Of a stretch of 64,000 nt of DNA, positions 10,001 to 21,300 are shown in pieces. A model generated the notes under the pieces. That model was not told where the DNA came from. It searched no databases and saw only the letters and a list, made by a program, of their open reading frames with translations. The translations under genes and the position numbers were made by a program. The DNA comes from Malania oleifera (taxonomy: Eukaryota > Streptophyta > Magnoliopsida > Santalales > Ximeniaceae): NCBI RefSeq assembly GCF_029873635.1, contig NC_080420.1, positions 122,520,719 through 122,584,718 of the forward strand, read 5' to 3'. Numbering within the stretch: the stretch's first letter is position 1; each line of letters opens with the position of its first letter.

Positions 10001-12951
10001 AAAGGCCTACAGGATCTACATACCACAAGAAGCTTGAGGTTCAGGAGGAGAATGATGATATGGATGATGAACCTGTTAGAGGAATCATATCACTCTCTGA
10101 CATTTATGAGAGGTGTAATGTTGCCGTAATGGAGCCTACAGGGTATGAAGAAGCTGCAACTGATCAGAAGTGGAGAGGTGCAATGAAGGAGGAGCTAAAG
10201 ATGATTGAAAAGAACCAGACATGGGAGTTGGTAAACAGACCTAAACACAAGAAAGCTATAGGAGTCAAGTGGGTTTACAGGACCAAGCTCAATCCTGATG
10301 GTTCTGTAAACAAGTACAAGGCAAGACTTGTTGTCAAGGGATATACCTAGATGTTTGGGGTAGATTTTTCTGAAACTTTTGCCCTAGTTGCCAGGTTGGA
10401 TACCATAAGGATGTTGCTGGCTCTTGCTGCACAAAAAGGTTGGGTTATACACCAAATGGATGTTAAGTCGGCCTTTTTGAATGGATACTTGGAGGAAGAA
10501 ATCTTTGTGGACAACCAAGCTGCAATTTCAATTTCTAATAATCCACCGTTCTATGGCAAAACAAAACACCTAAAAATAAAATTTTATCTTCTAAGAGAGG
10601 TACAAAAGGAAGGAGAAGTGTAGCTGATCTACTGCAAAATAGAAAATCAAAGTGATAACATCCTAACAAAGGCACTTCCGAAGATTAGATATGAATTCTT
10701 GAGGTAGAAGCTTGGTGTATGCAGCTCCAGAGTCAAGGAAGAGTGTTGACTGGCATGACTCATGAAGCTGAATCAGTTTTGTTTGTTGCTATTCTTTAGG
10801 AGCTGAATCAGATATATTTGTTGCCATTCTTTAGGAGCTGAATTGGATTTATTTGTTGCTATTCTTTAGGAGTTGAATCAGCTTTAATTTGTTGCTTTTC
10901 TTTAGGAGTTGATACAGTTTTATTTGTTAGGATTATAACCATTTCTTCATGCTGATTTTTAGGCAGATTTTTCTGCAATTCAAATTCAGTTTTAGCAGAT
11001 TTTTCTACGATTTAGTTGTCAATATGCTGTATAAATATATAGTTCGTTGCTCAATAAAAGTTAGCCTTCTGCAGTCTCTAAATCAGCTTCTCTCATTATC
11101 CTTAGTCTCTGTTTTTTTTTTTTTTTAAAATATCCAACAAGGCTGTTTTCATGGCTCAAACCAGTGACCTCCATCCAGGTCACATGGTGACAACTCTACC
11201 ATTGCACCTAGGCTCCCATCATTATAATAATGTCTATTAAACTAAAAGTCTAAAAAAAAATATTAATTTGGCACAAATTATTAAAGTTCTTCACTAGAGA
11301 GATGATGCGCAATCAAATGAGAGTCTTTGGATTATCTTATGCATCTAGTTCCTTGTGTTGGTGTGTGCATACAAAAACTTGTGCTCTCTGCATCTGATTC
11401 CACTGCTTTAAATTTGTATCAAATTATTGAAGTTCTTCACTAGAGAGATGATACACAATCAAATGAGTCTCTGGATAATCTTATGCATCCAGTTCCTTGT
11501 GTGGGTGTGTGCATACAAAAACTTGTACTCTCTGCATCTGATTCCACTGCTTTAAATTTTTATCTTCATTAGCGCTTTAATAAATTTTATTGCAATTTTC
11601 TTGGGCAGGTGATAACAATTGAACCAGGAGTTTACATCCCTTCTTGTTTTGATGGTCCAGAGAGGTAGGGTTACATATAGTGACTATGGAACCTTAAAGT
11701 CTGAAGATTCCTTTCAACTATGTCCTTCATACGGTTCTCCTATTCTCATTTTCCTGTCTGGATGGAGAGAGGGAAAAAAAGATAAAAAGGGGAGATTTGG
11801 TGTTGGGTTGTGCGTGCTTGCACAAAGATGTGAAACTTTACATGGTTTAGAGTTTAGACCTCGAGTGGGAAAAGTTGGATGGATTCTTGCATCATACTTT
11901 CCATTGGGTGAACCATCAAATGGTTACTGGCAAACAAGCTGACAGTGAATGGAGTCCATTGCCCTTGTAAGCTGCCGGGAAATCAATCTTTAAACAGCAA
12001 GTATACATAACCAAATCATGTCATGTTCTAATATGATATTTCAATTCTTAACAAAAAAATCATTTTTGTGATTAATTTCTTGAATTATTCGAGATCAAGG
12101 AAATGAGATTCCACTCTCTCCCAGCATGTATTTCATTTTTATACTAGTCTTTCTCCTTCCATAAATCATTCCCAAATCATTTTGCTTATTCTTGTTATTT
12201 TTATTTACCTCCTGAATTCTCCATGAATTTTCATTTTCTAATCAAATTCTTATTTTAATTCTTGTATCTGTTGTTATGTCGCATGCATCTTGCACAGGAG
12301 TGTGTTAAACCATATGTACATGTGTACTATTTTGCATTATACATTTCCCAACTATTATTGTCAATGTAATAAGAATATGCATTGTAGGTACCAAGGCATT
12401 GGAATAAGAGTTGAAGACGAAGTCCTTATAACAGAAACAGGTTATGAGGTATAGGTTGGACTAGCTTAGACTAAATGATATTAATTACTTTTCTTTGAAC
12501 CTGAGAAACCTTGTTTATTTGTTGTCATGATCCTCCCAAAATCAATCAAAACTAGACGTGATTTCCATGATGAAGAATAGTTGGTTCTTAGCCATAATTT
12601 ACCATTATCTAGTGTTTTTGGAGCTCGAAGTTCAAACACTGGTTTTGGATTAGTGTGTTTTTTGGGCAAGACACAGTATAAATTGTATTGAGTTTCATAC
12701 AAATCCACATAATCCAAATCCAACCGGGACCTTAGTGAAAATTTAATTTATATTATAATAACAGCAATGATGGTACAATATTATGGATAGTGATCATTGT
12801 CTTTTTAGATCTTACATGTTTCTTCTGGAATTAGGTCCTTACTGGGTCGTTGCCAAAAGAAATCAAACACATCGAGTCCTTGTTGAACAACTACAACCCT
12901 GGAATTGGAATGGATAGCCAGAATATTATGAGAGCTGCATCAAGCCTGTGA
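1012..12951 (+). CDS. ICP55: ICP55-like mitochondrial Xaa-Pro aminopeptidase (3' six exons; 5' exons off window)
   Basis: Six exons with GT-AG borders and consistent phase: 1012-1104, 1592-1688, 1973-2043, 11609-11664, 12388-12448 and 12835-12951 (TGA at 12949-12951). They encode about 165 C-terminal residues of an M24B metallopeptidase. ICP55 is known to trim one residue from mitochondrial presequence-processed proteins and so stabilise them. Visible motifs are EELYNLILETNKEC, GHYLGMDVHD (metal-ligand and catalytic His), TIEPGVYIP (metal-ligand Glu) and GIRVEDEVLITETGYE (second metal-ligand Glu). The two metal-binding Asp residues and the transit peptide must lie in exons left of base 1. The end, KEIKHIESLLNN followed by about 20 variable residues, matches plant ICP55 in position. 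All visible exons are intact, so the gene looks functional despite a 9.6-kb intron. An ordinary prolidase is less likely because of the ICP55-like tail. Confidence 0.9.
2477..6446 (+). mobile_element. Old non-autonomous LTR element (LARD-like)
   Basis: Two direct repeats of about 890 bp, 2477-3366 and 5559-6446, both start TG and end GACA, with TGTCACGG at the start of the right copy. After the left LTR comes ATTGGTATTAGAGTAGG, close to an initiator-Met tRNA primer-binding site. Before the right LTR is a purine tract, GGAGTGGGGGAAGA. The internal 2.2 kb shows no recognisable gag or pol, so this looks like a LARD or a very decayed element. By eye the LTRs differ at roughly one base in five, which makes it among the oldest LTR insertions here. 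I could not match a target duplication. Confidence 0.72.
6447..7356 (+). other. AT-rich intronic DNA, no gene
   Basis: Intronic DNA between the LARD-like element and the SINE/copia nest. It holds a tract of alternating purines and pyrimidines rich in TG and CG at about 6602-6630 (GTGTGTGCGTGCGCGTGCAT and on), which can adopt Z-DNA. Open frames over this tract read His-Ala-Arg repeats and are not credible genes. Nothing else is recognisable. Confidence 0.6.
7503..7596 (+). repeat. 36-bp tandem repeat in copia 5' LTR (about 3 units)
   Basis: Units of the form CTGAATCAG-TTTATTTGTTG-TATTCTTTAGGAG run head to tail: two full and one partial. The 3' LTR carries about five units of the same repeat (10767-10931), which accounts for most of its extra length (396 versus 320 bp). 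Confidence 0.8.
10767..10931 (+). repeat. 36-bp tandem repeat in copia 3' LTR (about 5 units)
   Basis: Same unit as in the 5' LTR, here four full and one partial copy, and the units have diverged from each other. The two LTRs of one insertion were identical when made, so copy number changed afterwards. Confidence 0.8.
11275..11564 (+). repeat. Tandem duplication of a 145-bp intronic segment
   Basis: Copy 1 is 11275-11420 and copy 2 is 11421-11564, both running from AAATTATTRAAGTTCTTCAC to GCTTTAAATTTKTATC, with a handful of differences. The second copy ends about 45 bp before the acceptor at 11608, so the duplication lies in the branch-point zone of the large ICP55 intron. Confidence 0.92.
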
Positions 12952-15043
12952 TCCCCTTGTTCTCTAAATTCAAGATGAGGATTAATCAACCGAGGATACT
13001 GCTGAGAAGGTGCTCTTCACGTTGGTTTTATTTCAGAAGGTGAGAGCTCGATATTGTTTATTCTTCCAAGGCATTTCACAATATGCATTGTACTCCATTT
13101 TGGGATTAGTCTGTATTACTATTTGGTCAATTTCTGCTGTATTATACACATTACCTTCTATTTTGGAAGGCACGAGCTCAGTATAGATTATGATTACTTC
13201 ATGCCAGAGTAGTTCACACCCTACAATTTTTTTGATTTCTGATGTATTGTATTTGTACTTATATTTACTAATTGAACGAAGATCATTTGGATGAAAATCT
13301 GTTTGCAGTTCCAATCTTTGTGCAGTACAAGACCTATGACTGCTGCAGTTGATCCTTTTCTTTTTTGGAAAAAAGTAGAGGAGTTAAAAGCCCTCACCGC
13401 TCCACACGTAGTTTGTTGAGATCTTTCGCCACTGGTGGAAATGCATGAATTGTTTCATGAAATTTTTACCCTCTTTGACCACCCAATTTTCAATGTCTTA
13501 TCAACCCAGCCTCATTTGGAGGCAGCTGTAAATGGTCAGCTTGTTATTTACATGTGCAGCTCATCAGCAGCCTCTTACTTGTTAGTATATATAATCATTT
13601 TTAAAAACCATTCTCTACTCTGTAAGCAAAATATTCACTATGCCTTAAATGTAAGAGTACTTTCTCGTGGAAAGTTTCTCTGAGCAACATTCTTGGAATA
13701 TCATGTAATAGAACTTGGAACTGCCTCGAAACTTAGAGATGCCTATGCTTAAGGGTCTCATTAATGCCATTTGGAAAATGGTTAAATCAGGTGAAGAGAT
13801 TGAACCTAGTGATTTCTTAGGTTAAGGAAAGTACTTTACGAATCTATGATCTCTTATTTAGTGAGTCTCATGTGCTTCCCATAGTGAAACTCATCAAATG
13901 GATATTTCATCACATGGATAATGATGCAGGCAAGCATATAGTGAAAATACCCGAAGTTTGTGTTTTCTTCATCAGAACACATCCATAGGTTGTCTGGTTA
14001 ATCCTAACCCTAAAGTTGGGTTTTCTGGAGGCCCATTTGGAGAATATCATCTCTTAGATTTTTTTTCCTATATAGAATGTCATTTTTATGCAAATCTAAG
14101 ATTATTAAAGAAATAGGAAGGTTACACATTTTCTATTTTTTATTTTTTTGGAATAATGAATACCAGGAAGTTTTAGGTACCCACATGTAAAAATTTTAGA
14201 ATGGGTTGATAAAATAATCTTCTTCTTTTTTTTTTTTTTTTGGAGGGGGGGAAATTGAAACTTATAACTTAATGCAACTCATTTGACAATGGAAATACTG
14301 GCTAGTACAGGTTTCGACAGTATAGTCTTGCTTGCTTGGGAAAGCAGTTGGCCTTGCCAAAAGTGGAGTCCCTCTAACCCTATTAACTACAGATTCAAAA
14401 ACTAGGGCTTTGGTAGTACTCAACCCAATCCTGCAACACACTAGAGAGTCCCTAAAATCAAATACCCAAGTTGGGTTTGGGAGGACACTACAGTTAATAC
14501 GGTAGTACCCAATTTAAGGGTAACCTCCAACCAATGGGGGCTAACATTTAATTTGACAGTGTCCCTATGTATGCCTTGTCTTTTTCTTTCTTTTTTACCT
14601 TGTGTGTTAAAAACAATGCTTTCACTTTCAGTTTGGAGTTTAATTCTCTCTAATTTTACGTTTATTTTGCGTCCAAGGACTTAGATTGTTCAGATTTGCA
14701 TAAGATGCATTACAAAAGTGTATTAAATTTATTTCAAAGCCATATAAATCTAAATTCAATACGCTAAATTCATACTCCTAAACATTAGCTTAAATTCTTT
14801 CATTTCTATTACGAGTTTGTGATTATTTCGGGAATTCACCACACACAAAAAAATTCTAGATTTTGTTTGATATCACTTATTAATATTTTTTGAATTAGAA
14901 AAAAGTATTGAACTAAATAATAGGTAATGAGGTATTGTTAATAAAATACTAATCGTCTATAGTTGAAATAGTTTTTAGTAATATCTATGAACAAGTATAG
15001 AATGAAGTGATGATAATGATGATATGACTGTATTATGTGTAAT
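12952..15043 (+). other. 3' flank of ICP55 and intergenic DNA
   Basis: No coding region is recognisable. The first few hundred bases are probably ICP55 3' UTR. An AGAAG/GTGAGA donor-like site at 13031 and a TTTGCAG acceptor-like site at 13303-13309 could bound a 3'-UTR intron, but this is only a possibility. The remainder is AT-rich intergenic DNA up to the gypsy insertion. Confidence 0.45.
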
Positions 15044-15102
15044 CGTAGAGACCCGAACCCATAAAATAAGAAAAGGGTAAAAAGGAAATTTTATTTTACA
15101 GG

Positions 15103-15276
15103 CTTCGTCGACGAAGGCCCTTCAGAGCTTCATCGCCGAAATTCAGAGTCTCGTCGATGAAAAGGTCTCGGCCGACAAAAAAAAATATCAAGCTTGGGTT
15201 AATCTATGAAAGAAGAGGTTCGTCGATGAATAGTCTTCTATGATTCGTCAACGAAAGACCAATTTGTCGACGACGT
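15103..15276 (+). repeat. Cluster of TTCGTCGACGAA-type palindromes in gypsy 5' LTR
   Basis: About seven perfect or near copies of the 12-bp palindrome TTCGTCGACGAA are spaced 20-50 bp apart just upstream of the LTR TATA-like box at about 15294. The best copy is at 15104-15115. The cluster is also in the other LTR, so it was part of the element when it inserted. Confidence 0.85.
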
Positions 15277-15338
15277 TAACTAGGTCAAAAGGCCTATAAA
15301 TAGGATTTTTTTCATTGCTTAAGGGTTAAGAAACCCAA

Positions 15339-15341
<3 letters not shown>

Positions 15342-15384
<43 letters not shown>
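15342..15384 (+). repeat. (CT)n microsatellite in gypsy 5' LTR
   Basis: About 21 CT units start roughly 45 bp after TATAAATAGG, so in the likely 5' leader of the element's transcript. A matching run lies at 22302-22344 in the right LTR. Confidence 0.9.
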
Positions 15385-15386
<2 letters not shown>

Positions 15387-18300
15387 GATTCTCCGTCGTA
15401 CATAGCCCGTTTCAACGATCGGAAGTTACTGTGAGGATCAGGGAGTTAAGATCTACAGTATTAGCAGAGCAGATTCTTGTTTTTGTGAAAAGTCGAGATT
15501 TGGATTTTCAAGCATTACGATTTATTTCAGGAAATAGGTAAGAGGATTATGCTTAATGCAATGTTTTACTGATTTTGAATCGATAGAAATGTTTGTGGAG
15601 TGAATATGTTATGTTTTCAATTATTATTTTGTAAACCATACGTTCAAAAGGCTCGTTTTTGAACCTAGGATATACGATATAATATTTTGAGTAGAAATGA
15701 ATGGAGAAAGTTCGGTTTGATTTTTACAAACCATTTATATAATGTTTTCATAGTTGCCTACGTGCTATGTTTTTAATATGGAAAACGGTGTGGCAGGTGA
15801 ATATTATTTTGAGAATTATGGAAATACCAGAATGGGCATGTTTGTGTAATACTAAACTGTTTGCGAAATCTACTAGAACTGTTTTGAGAAATGCAGGGTT
15901 TTTTTTTTTTTGTGAGAGGGCGGAGGCCCGAGTTTGTAACAAAAGGGACCGAGGCCCGAGGTTGTATTAAACGGTGCGAAACCGTGATTTATAAAATAAC
16001 AGAGTGTTATTCAGAGGCTGAGAGCGGAGTTGTAACAGAGGGGCTAAGGCCCAAGTTGTATTTTATGAGGGGGCCGAGGCCCGAGTTTATTATATGAAAT
16101 GAGTTTTAATTACTTAAATTGCATGATATGCTTTAGGAACCCTGAGAACCCAGTTGTTGTGAGCGCGGTATCGTTCCTAGAGAGAGTTTCACCATTTGAC
16201 CACGTGTGCCCACATTTACGAGAGAGTGGTGTTGGGTGGTCCTAGCTGATTGACCGAGACGCAATCAGACCTGTAAGTGAGCTTGCGCAAGCCTGCTGAT
16301 GTGATAGTAGGGAGTTGACTTGGTTTGGGTTGATCCCCCAGGTTTTAGTCTAGCCTTCGGGCCGCACAACCCTGACCACGAGGGTTTATACATAACGAGT
16401 AGTTCCAGGGAGTGTCTTTCATGCATATCTGTATATTTACGTAATGTTGTTATTGTTTTCTAGTATTGATTTATGTTATGAAAAATGAGAAATGAGTATA
16501 CATACTATGTTTAGTAAAAGAGAGAGGTATGATTCTTGTATACACTAAAAAGCATGCTGTCACACACTGTCATTAACTTAATCTTCCTTACTGAGAGGTA
16601 TCTCACCCCGTTGTACAACATATCTTTTCAGGGAATCCCAGAGATCGAGTTTAGTGGGATCCAGGGGGGTGGAGACTAGTTAAGTTACTTTTTGTGAGTG
16701 TCTTCAAGAACTCAGATATGAGTAGTTATTGTAGTATGCCCTCGGGCTTGTATTTATGGTCATGGGGACCGAGTTTGTTGACCTATTAGATTGAGATGTA
16801 ATATGAGTATGGAAAGACCTGGATGTATGTTGATATTTAGACTCTGGTAATAGATTGTGCAAAATGTTTTAATTATTCCGCTGCATATTTTATATGTTGA
16901 TATGGTATCAAGTACACAGACATCACTAAAGTAGCACTCGGGCCCACGTGACGGTCAGGGCGCTACAGGTGGTATAAGAGCTTAGGTTTGCTAGGTTTTG
17001 CAGACTTTGTTAGTAAGAATTACCAGAGTATAGGTTGAGATAAGTTAAAAGTGAGAAAGGGTAAGATAAGTCAAGTTTTAGTCTAGAGGCTTGGAAGCGG
17101 ATGTTTGTCGATGGTCTTCTATGCTTTTACTGGAATGACGATTTCAGAAAAACTATGGTAAATCCATTGACGATTTTGGTTCTAGGTTGAAGGAGTGGGC
17201 TCGAAAAGTATGTCCGTTGTGCCATAGTGTGACTAGGGACTGATATCTTGGTAGTTTTTTAGTAGAAATGTATAAGTGGTTCTTATAAACTGCAAACTTA
17301 TGTGTTCTTATAATTAGTCATTCCATATTTGCATTAAATTAGATAAATGTGGAATTTCTAAGCCGACTTCTATCCTATCTTCAGGATGGATTCCATGGGA
17401 AAGGGAGTTATGGCTAGAGGGGACAACCATGTGGATACCTCCAGCAATGACGATGTTGAGGCTTTGGTCGTGCTGCGTAGTAAAGCACGGTAGGCCAAGA
17501 GAGAGTCTCGGAGGGATTCCAGGGAATGGAGTTAGCCAGCAGCAGAAAGATGTTGCACGTTCCAGCAGTTTCGTGGATGAATCCGTAACATTCTTTGGTG
17601 GACCAAACCCGATTGCGGCGAAGGACTAGCTTCAGGAAATGAAGGAACCGTTGGAGGTACTAGAATGCACTGAGGAACAAAAAGTTAGATTTGTCGCCTT
17701 CAAACTGGTGGGGGAGGCAAAGAGGTGGTGGAGATTGGTTAGGCTGGTAGAGGAACAACGTCGTGGGTATGTATCTGTTACGTGGGGTCGATTCAGAGAA
17801 GTCTTCTTCAGCAGATATTTTCTAATTGCCACCAGAGAGGTGAAGGTTGAGGAAATTCTACGTCTGACCCAGGGATCCATGGCCGTGTAGCAGTATGCGG
17901 CCAGATTTGTGGAGCCATTCCGTTTTGCTCCACATATGGTTTTAGATGAGCCGAGGAAGGCTTGTATGTTCAAGAGGGGGTGGTGGCATTACTGGTCAAG
18001 AGCTTTTTGGAACAAGTGGACAGAGCCATGGCGGCTGAAGCCAATATTCAGGAAGGGGAGAGAGAGGCAAATAAGAAGAAGAAGCCTTTATCCCAGACTT
18101 ATCAATCCAGCACTAGTCAGAGCTCTTGGAAGCGACTAGGTAGTTTGTTGGGCCAGCGACAGGAGTCAGGACCTCGAGCCACTTAGGGAAATTTTCAACG
18201 CCCTGCCTATCCTAAATGCAATAAGATGCATGCGGGCAAGTGCATGACTAGTTTTTCGGGTTGCTATCGGTGTGGTAGTACGGGACATCGGATATGGGAT

Positions 18301-21300
18301 TGTCGCGCGGTATTGACGTTGAGCGATGCGAAGAATGCCGGCAACATAGTGACAGGTACTATTTTAATTTTGTCACATAATGCTATTGTGCTATTCGACT
18401 CAGGTGTGACCCTCTCATTTGTATCACGGAGATTTGCTAGAGTATGTGGAGTTAAGACCCAGTTGTTGGGGGTTGAGTTAGGAAATGTCACGCCGACATG
18501 GTCAGTTATAGTATGCAGTAAGGTGGTTAGAGACCATCCAAACCTGCTAGTCTCATTGTTCTGGAGATGCAGGGATTCGATATTATCTTAGGGATGGATT
18601 GGTTAGCATCCAGCTATGTGAGCATTGATTCCCGAAAGAAGGAGGTAGTGTTTAGACCTCCAAGGGAGGAAGATTTTAAAATTGTAGGGTTGTGTGTGCA
18701 TTCTGCACCATAGATCCTTTCAGTGATGCAGGCAAGGAAGTTACTTTTGGACGGCTGCTAGGGGTATCTGACGTGTGTGAAAGCGGTACCAAAGGAAGGA
18801 CTAAAGCTGGTGGATATTCCAATGATACGAGAGTTTCCCGATGTCTTTCCCGAGGACTTACCAGGGTTGCCTCCAGATTATGAGGTGGAGTTCGCTATTG
18901 AGTTAGCACCAGGGACGACACCAATTTCCAAGGCACCGTATAGAATGGCTCCAATAGAACTAAAGGAGTTAAATAAGCAACTTCAGGAACTTCTAGATAA
19001 TAGTTTCATTAGACGGAGCGTATCACCCTAGGGAGCGCCGGTGTTGTTCGTGAAGAAAAAGGATGGGTCGGTAAGGATGTGCATCGACTATAGAAAGATA
19101 AATAAGATAACTATAAAGAACAAATACCCATTACCACGTATTGATGACCTGTTTGACCAACTAAAGGGAACACATGTTTTCTCTAAGATCGATCTGTGAT
19201 CCGGGTATCACCAACTAAAGGTGAAGTCAGAGGATGTATCGAAGACAGCCTTTCGAACTTGATATGACCATTGAATTTTTGGTTATGCCATTTGGTTTGA
19301 CGAATGTGCCTGCAGCATTCATGAACCTGATGAGCTGGGTATTCCACGAGTACTTGGATTGGTTTGTGGTAGTATTTATAGATGACATCTTGATCTATTC
19401 AAGGAGTCCTGTAGAGCATGAAACTCATTTGAGACTAGTACTTCAGGTGCTTAGAGAGAAGAAATTGTTTGCTAAATTCAAGAAATGCGATTTCTGGCTT
19501 GAACAAATTGCATTTTTGGGACACGTAGTGTCTAAAGAAGGAGTATCAGTAGACTCGGGCAAAGTAGAGGCAGTAGTAAACTGGGTGAGACCGAAGAATG
19601 TTCAAGAGATCAGAAGTTCCTTAGGTCTGGCAGGATACTACTGTCATTTTATCGAGGGTTTTTCTAGGCTATCAGGTTCGTTGACACAACTTACGAAAAA
19701 GAACAGTAGGTTTGACTTGACTAGTGATTGTGAGTAGAGCTTTCAGGAGTTGAAGCAATGTCTAGTCACGGCCTCAATGTTGACCATTCCATCGGAGGAT
19801 GGTAGTTATGTGATTTATAGTGATGCATCCCATAAAGGACTCGAGTGTGTTTTGACGCAATAGGGTAATGTTATTGCTTATGCTTCTCACCAACTCAAAG
19901 AATACGAGAAGAACTACCCTACACATGACTTAGAATTGGTAGCAATGATATTTGTACTAAAGATCTAGAGGCACTACCTTTACGGTGAAAAGTGCAAGAT
20001 CTTTACTAACCATAAGAGCCTTAAATACTTCTTTACCCAGAAGGAGCTAAACATGAGGTAACGTAGATGGCTCGAGCTGATTAAGGACTATGACTTCACC
20101 ATTAGTTACCACCCGGGAAAAGCTAATGTGGTAGTTAATGCTTTGAGCTGGAAGTCAATGAGCGCATCGGTTTCAACAGTTGTTCTACAACATTAGATCG
20201 TAATGGATCTAGAGAGGTTAGGAGTAGAGTTGGTGGACGAAGATCCACAGGCGTTCATCGCCAGCTTAGTTGTTCAACCAACCTTGCGAGAGAGAATCAA
20301 GACAGCTCAGAAGGAAGACGCGGAGCTAGTAGAGGTCATGGAAGGAGTGCATAATGGATTGAAGTCGGATTTCAATGTCTCTGTTGATGGGATGTTGAGA
20401 TTCCATACCCAGATTTGTGTACCGAATGACGCCGATATTAAATAGATTATTTTAAAGGAGGCTCATCGCTCTCTTTATACTGTTCATCCAGGAAGTACGA
20501 AGTTGTATAGAAACTTGCGGGAATCATTCTAGTGGAGTAACATGAAGTGGGAGAAATCTAGATTTATGGAGCAATGCCTAACATGTCAACAGGTTAAGGC
20601 AGAACACTAAAGGCCAACAGGACCACTACGGCCCACTTGACATTCCCAAGTGGAAGTGGGAGCACATCTTGATGGATTTTGTATCAAGGTTACCTGCAGT
20701 GATGCATGGGTAGAATGCCTTCTAAGTTATAGTGGATTGGCTGACGAAGACTGTACACTTCATTCCTATTAGAGTCAGTTATTCCATGAATAGACTGGTA
20801 AAGTTATATGTGTAGGAGATAGTACGATTTCATGGCATCCATGTGTCTATAGTTTTAGATCGAGACTAACGATTTACCTCTTGATTCTAGAAGGGTTTGC
20901 AGGATGCCTTGGGATCGCAACTCACTTTCAGCACCTCGTTTCACCCGTAGGCAGATGGACAATCAGAGAGGACCATTCAGATCTTAGAAGATATGCTGCG
21001 GGCGTGTGTGCTAGACTTTGAGGATAGTTGGATTCGGTATCTACTGCTCGTGGAGTTTGTATATAATAACAGCTACCAGGCCAGTATAGAGGTGGCACCA
21101 TATGAGGCATTGTATGGTCACTGGTGTCGATCTCCATTATACTAGGATGAGGTAGGAGAGCAGCAAGTGTTGGGACCGGAACTAATCCAGTAGGCCTCTG
21201 CAAAGGTCGAGCTTATTAAAGAGAGGGTTAGAGTAGCTTAGAGTCGGTAGAAGAGTTATGCTGATACTCACCGATGGGAGTTAGAGTTTGAGATCAGGGA

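Larger units (their letters stand above)
7482..11139 (+). mobile_element. Ty1-copia LTR retrotransposon, broken
   Basis: LTRs are at 7482-7801 and 10744-11139, both TGTTGAC to CCAACA, flanked by the 5-bp target duplication AGGCT (7477-7481 and 11140-11144). The primer-binding site TTGGTATCAGAGCC follows the left LTR and a purine tract AAGGAAGAG precedes the right LTR. Each LTR has a TATAAATATATAG box and an AATAAAA signal. Parts in order: gag (about 7870-8690), protease (WLIDSGCTNHM near 8830), GAG-pre-integrase and integrase (about 9190-9720), reverse transcriptase (about 10230-10510) and RNase H remnant (about 10500-10700). At 3.66 kb it is shorter than usual copia elements (4.5-5.5 kb) and is clearly dead, with several breaks. 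LTRs differ by a few percent outside a tandem-repeat block, so the insertion is fairly recent. Confidence 0.92.
7369..11219 (-). mobile_element. tRNA-derived SINE, antisense, split by a copia insertion
   Basis: The two halves, 7369-7481 and 11145-11219, flank the copia element. The outer ends carry the same 12-bp direct repeat, CATTATAATAAT, at 7357-7368 and 11220-11231. The SINE is on the minus strand: read that way it starts near GGTGCAATGGTAGAGTTG (box-A-like), runs through GGTCACTGGTTTGAG (box-B-like) and ends near the GGCTGCCC block complementary to 7376-7383. This body is typical of a widespread plant tRNA-derived SINE whose exact family name I cannot give. Removing the copia and one AGGCT copy restores a contiguous SINE of about 190 bp. 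Confidence 0.75.
2044..11608 (+). other. 9.6-kb ICP55 intron filled with nested transposons
   Basis: The donor is GTAAGT at 2044, after codon GTT. The acceptor is TTGGGCAG at 11601-11608, before GTGATAACA. Joining the exons gives continuous PGVVITIEPG, which confirms the intron. It holds a LARD-like LTR element (2477-6446), AT-rich DNA with an alternating purine/pyrimidine tract (about 6602-6630), a SINE split by a copia element (7369-11219) and a 145-bp tandem duplication close to the acceptor. All other visible introns of this gene are below 750 bp. Confidence 0.88.
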
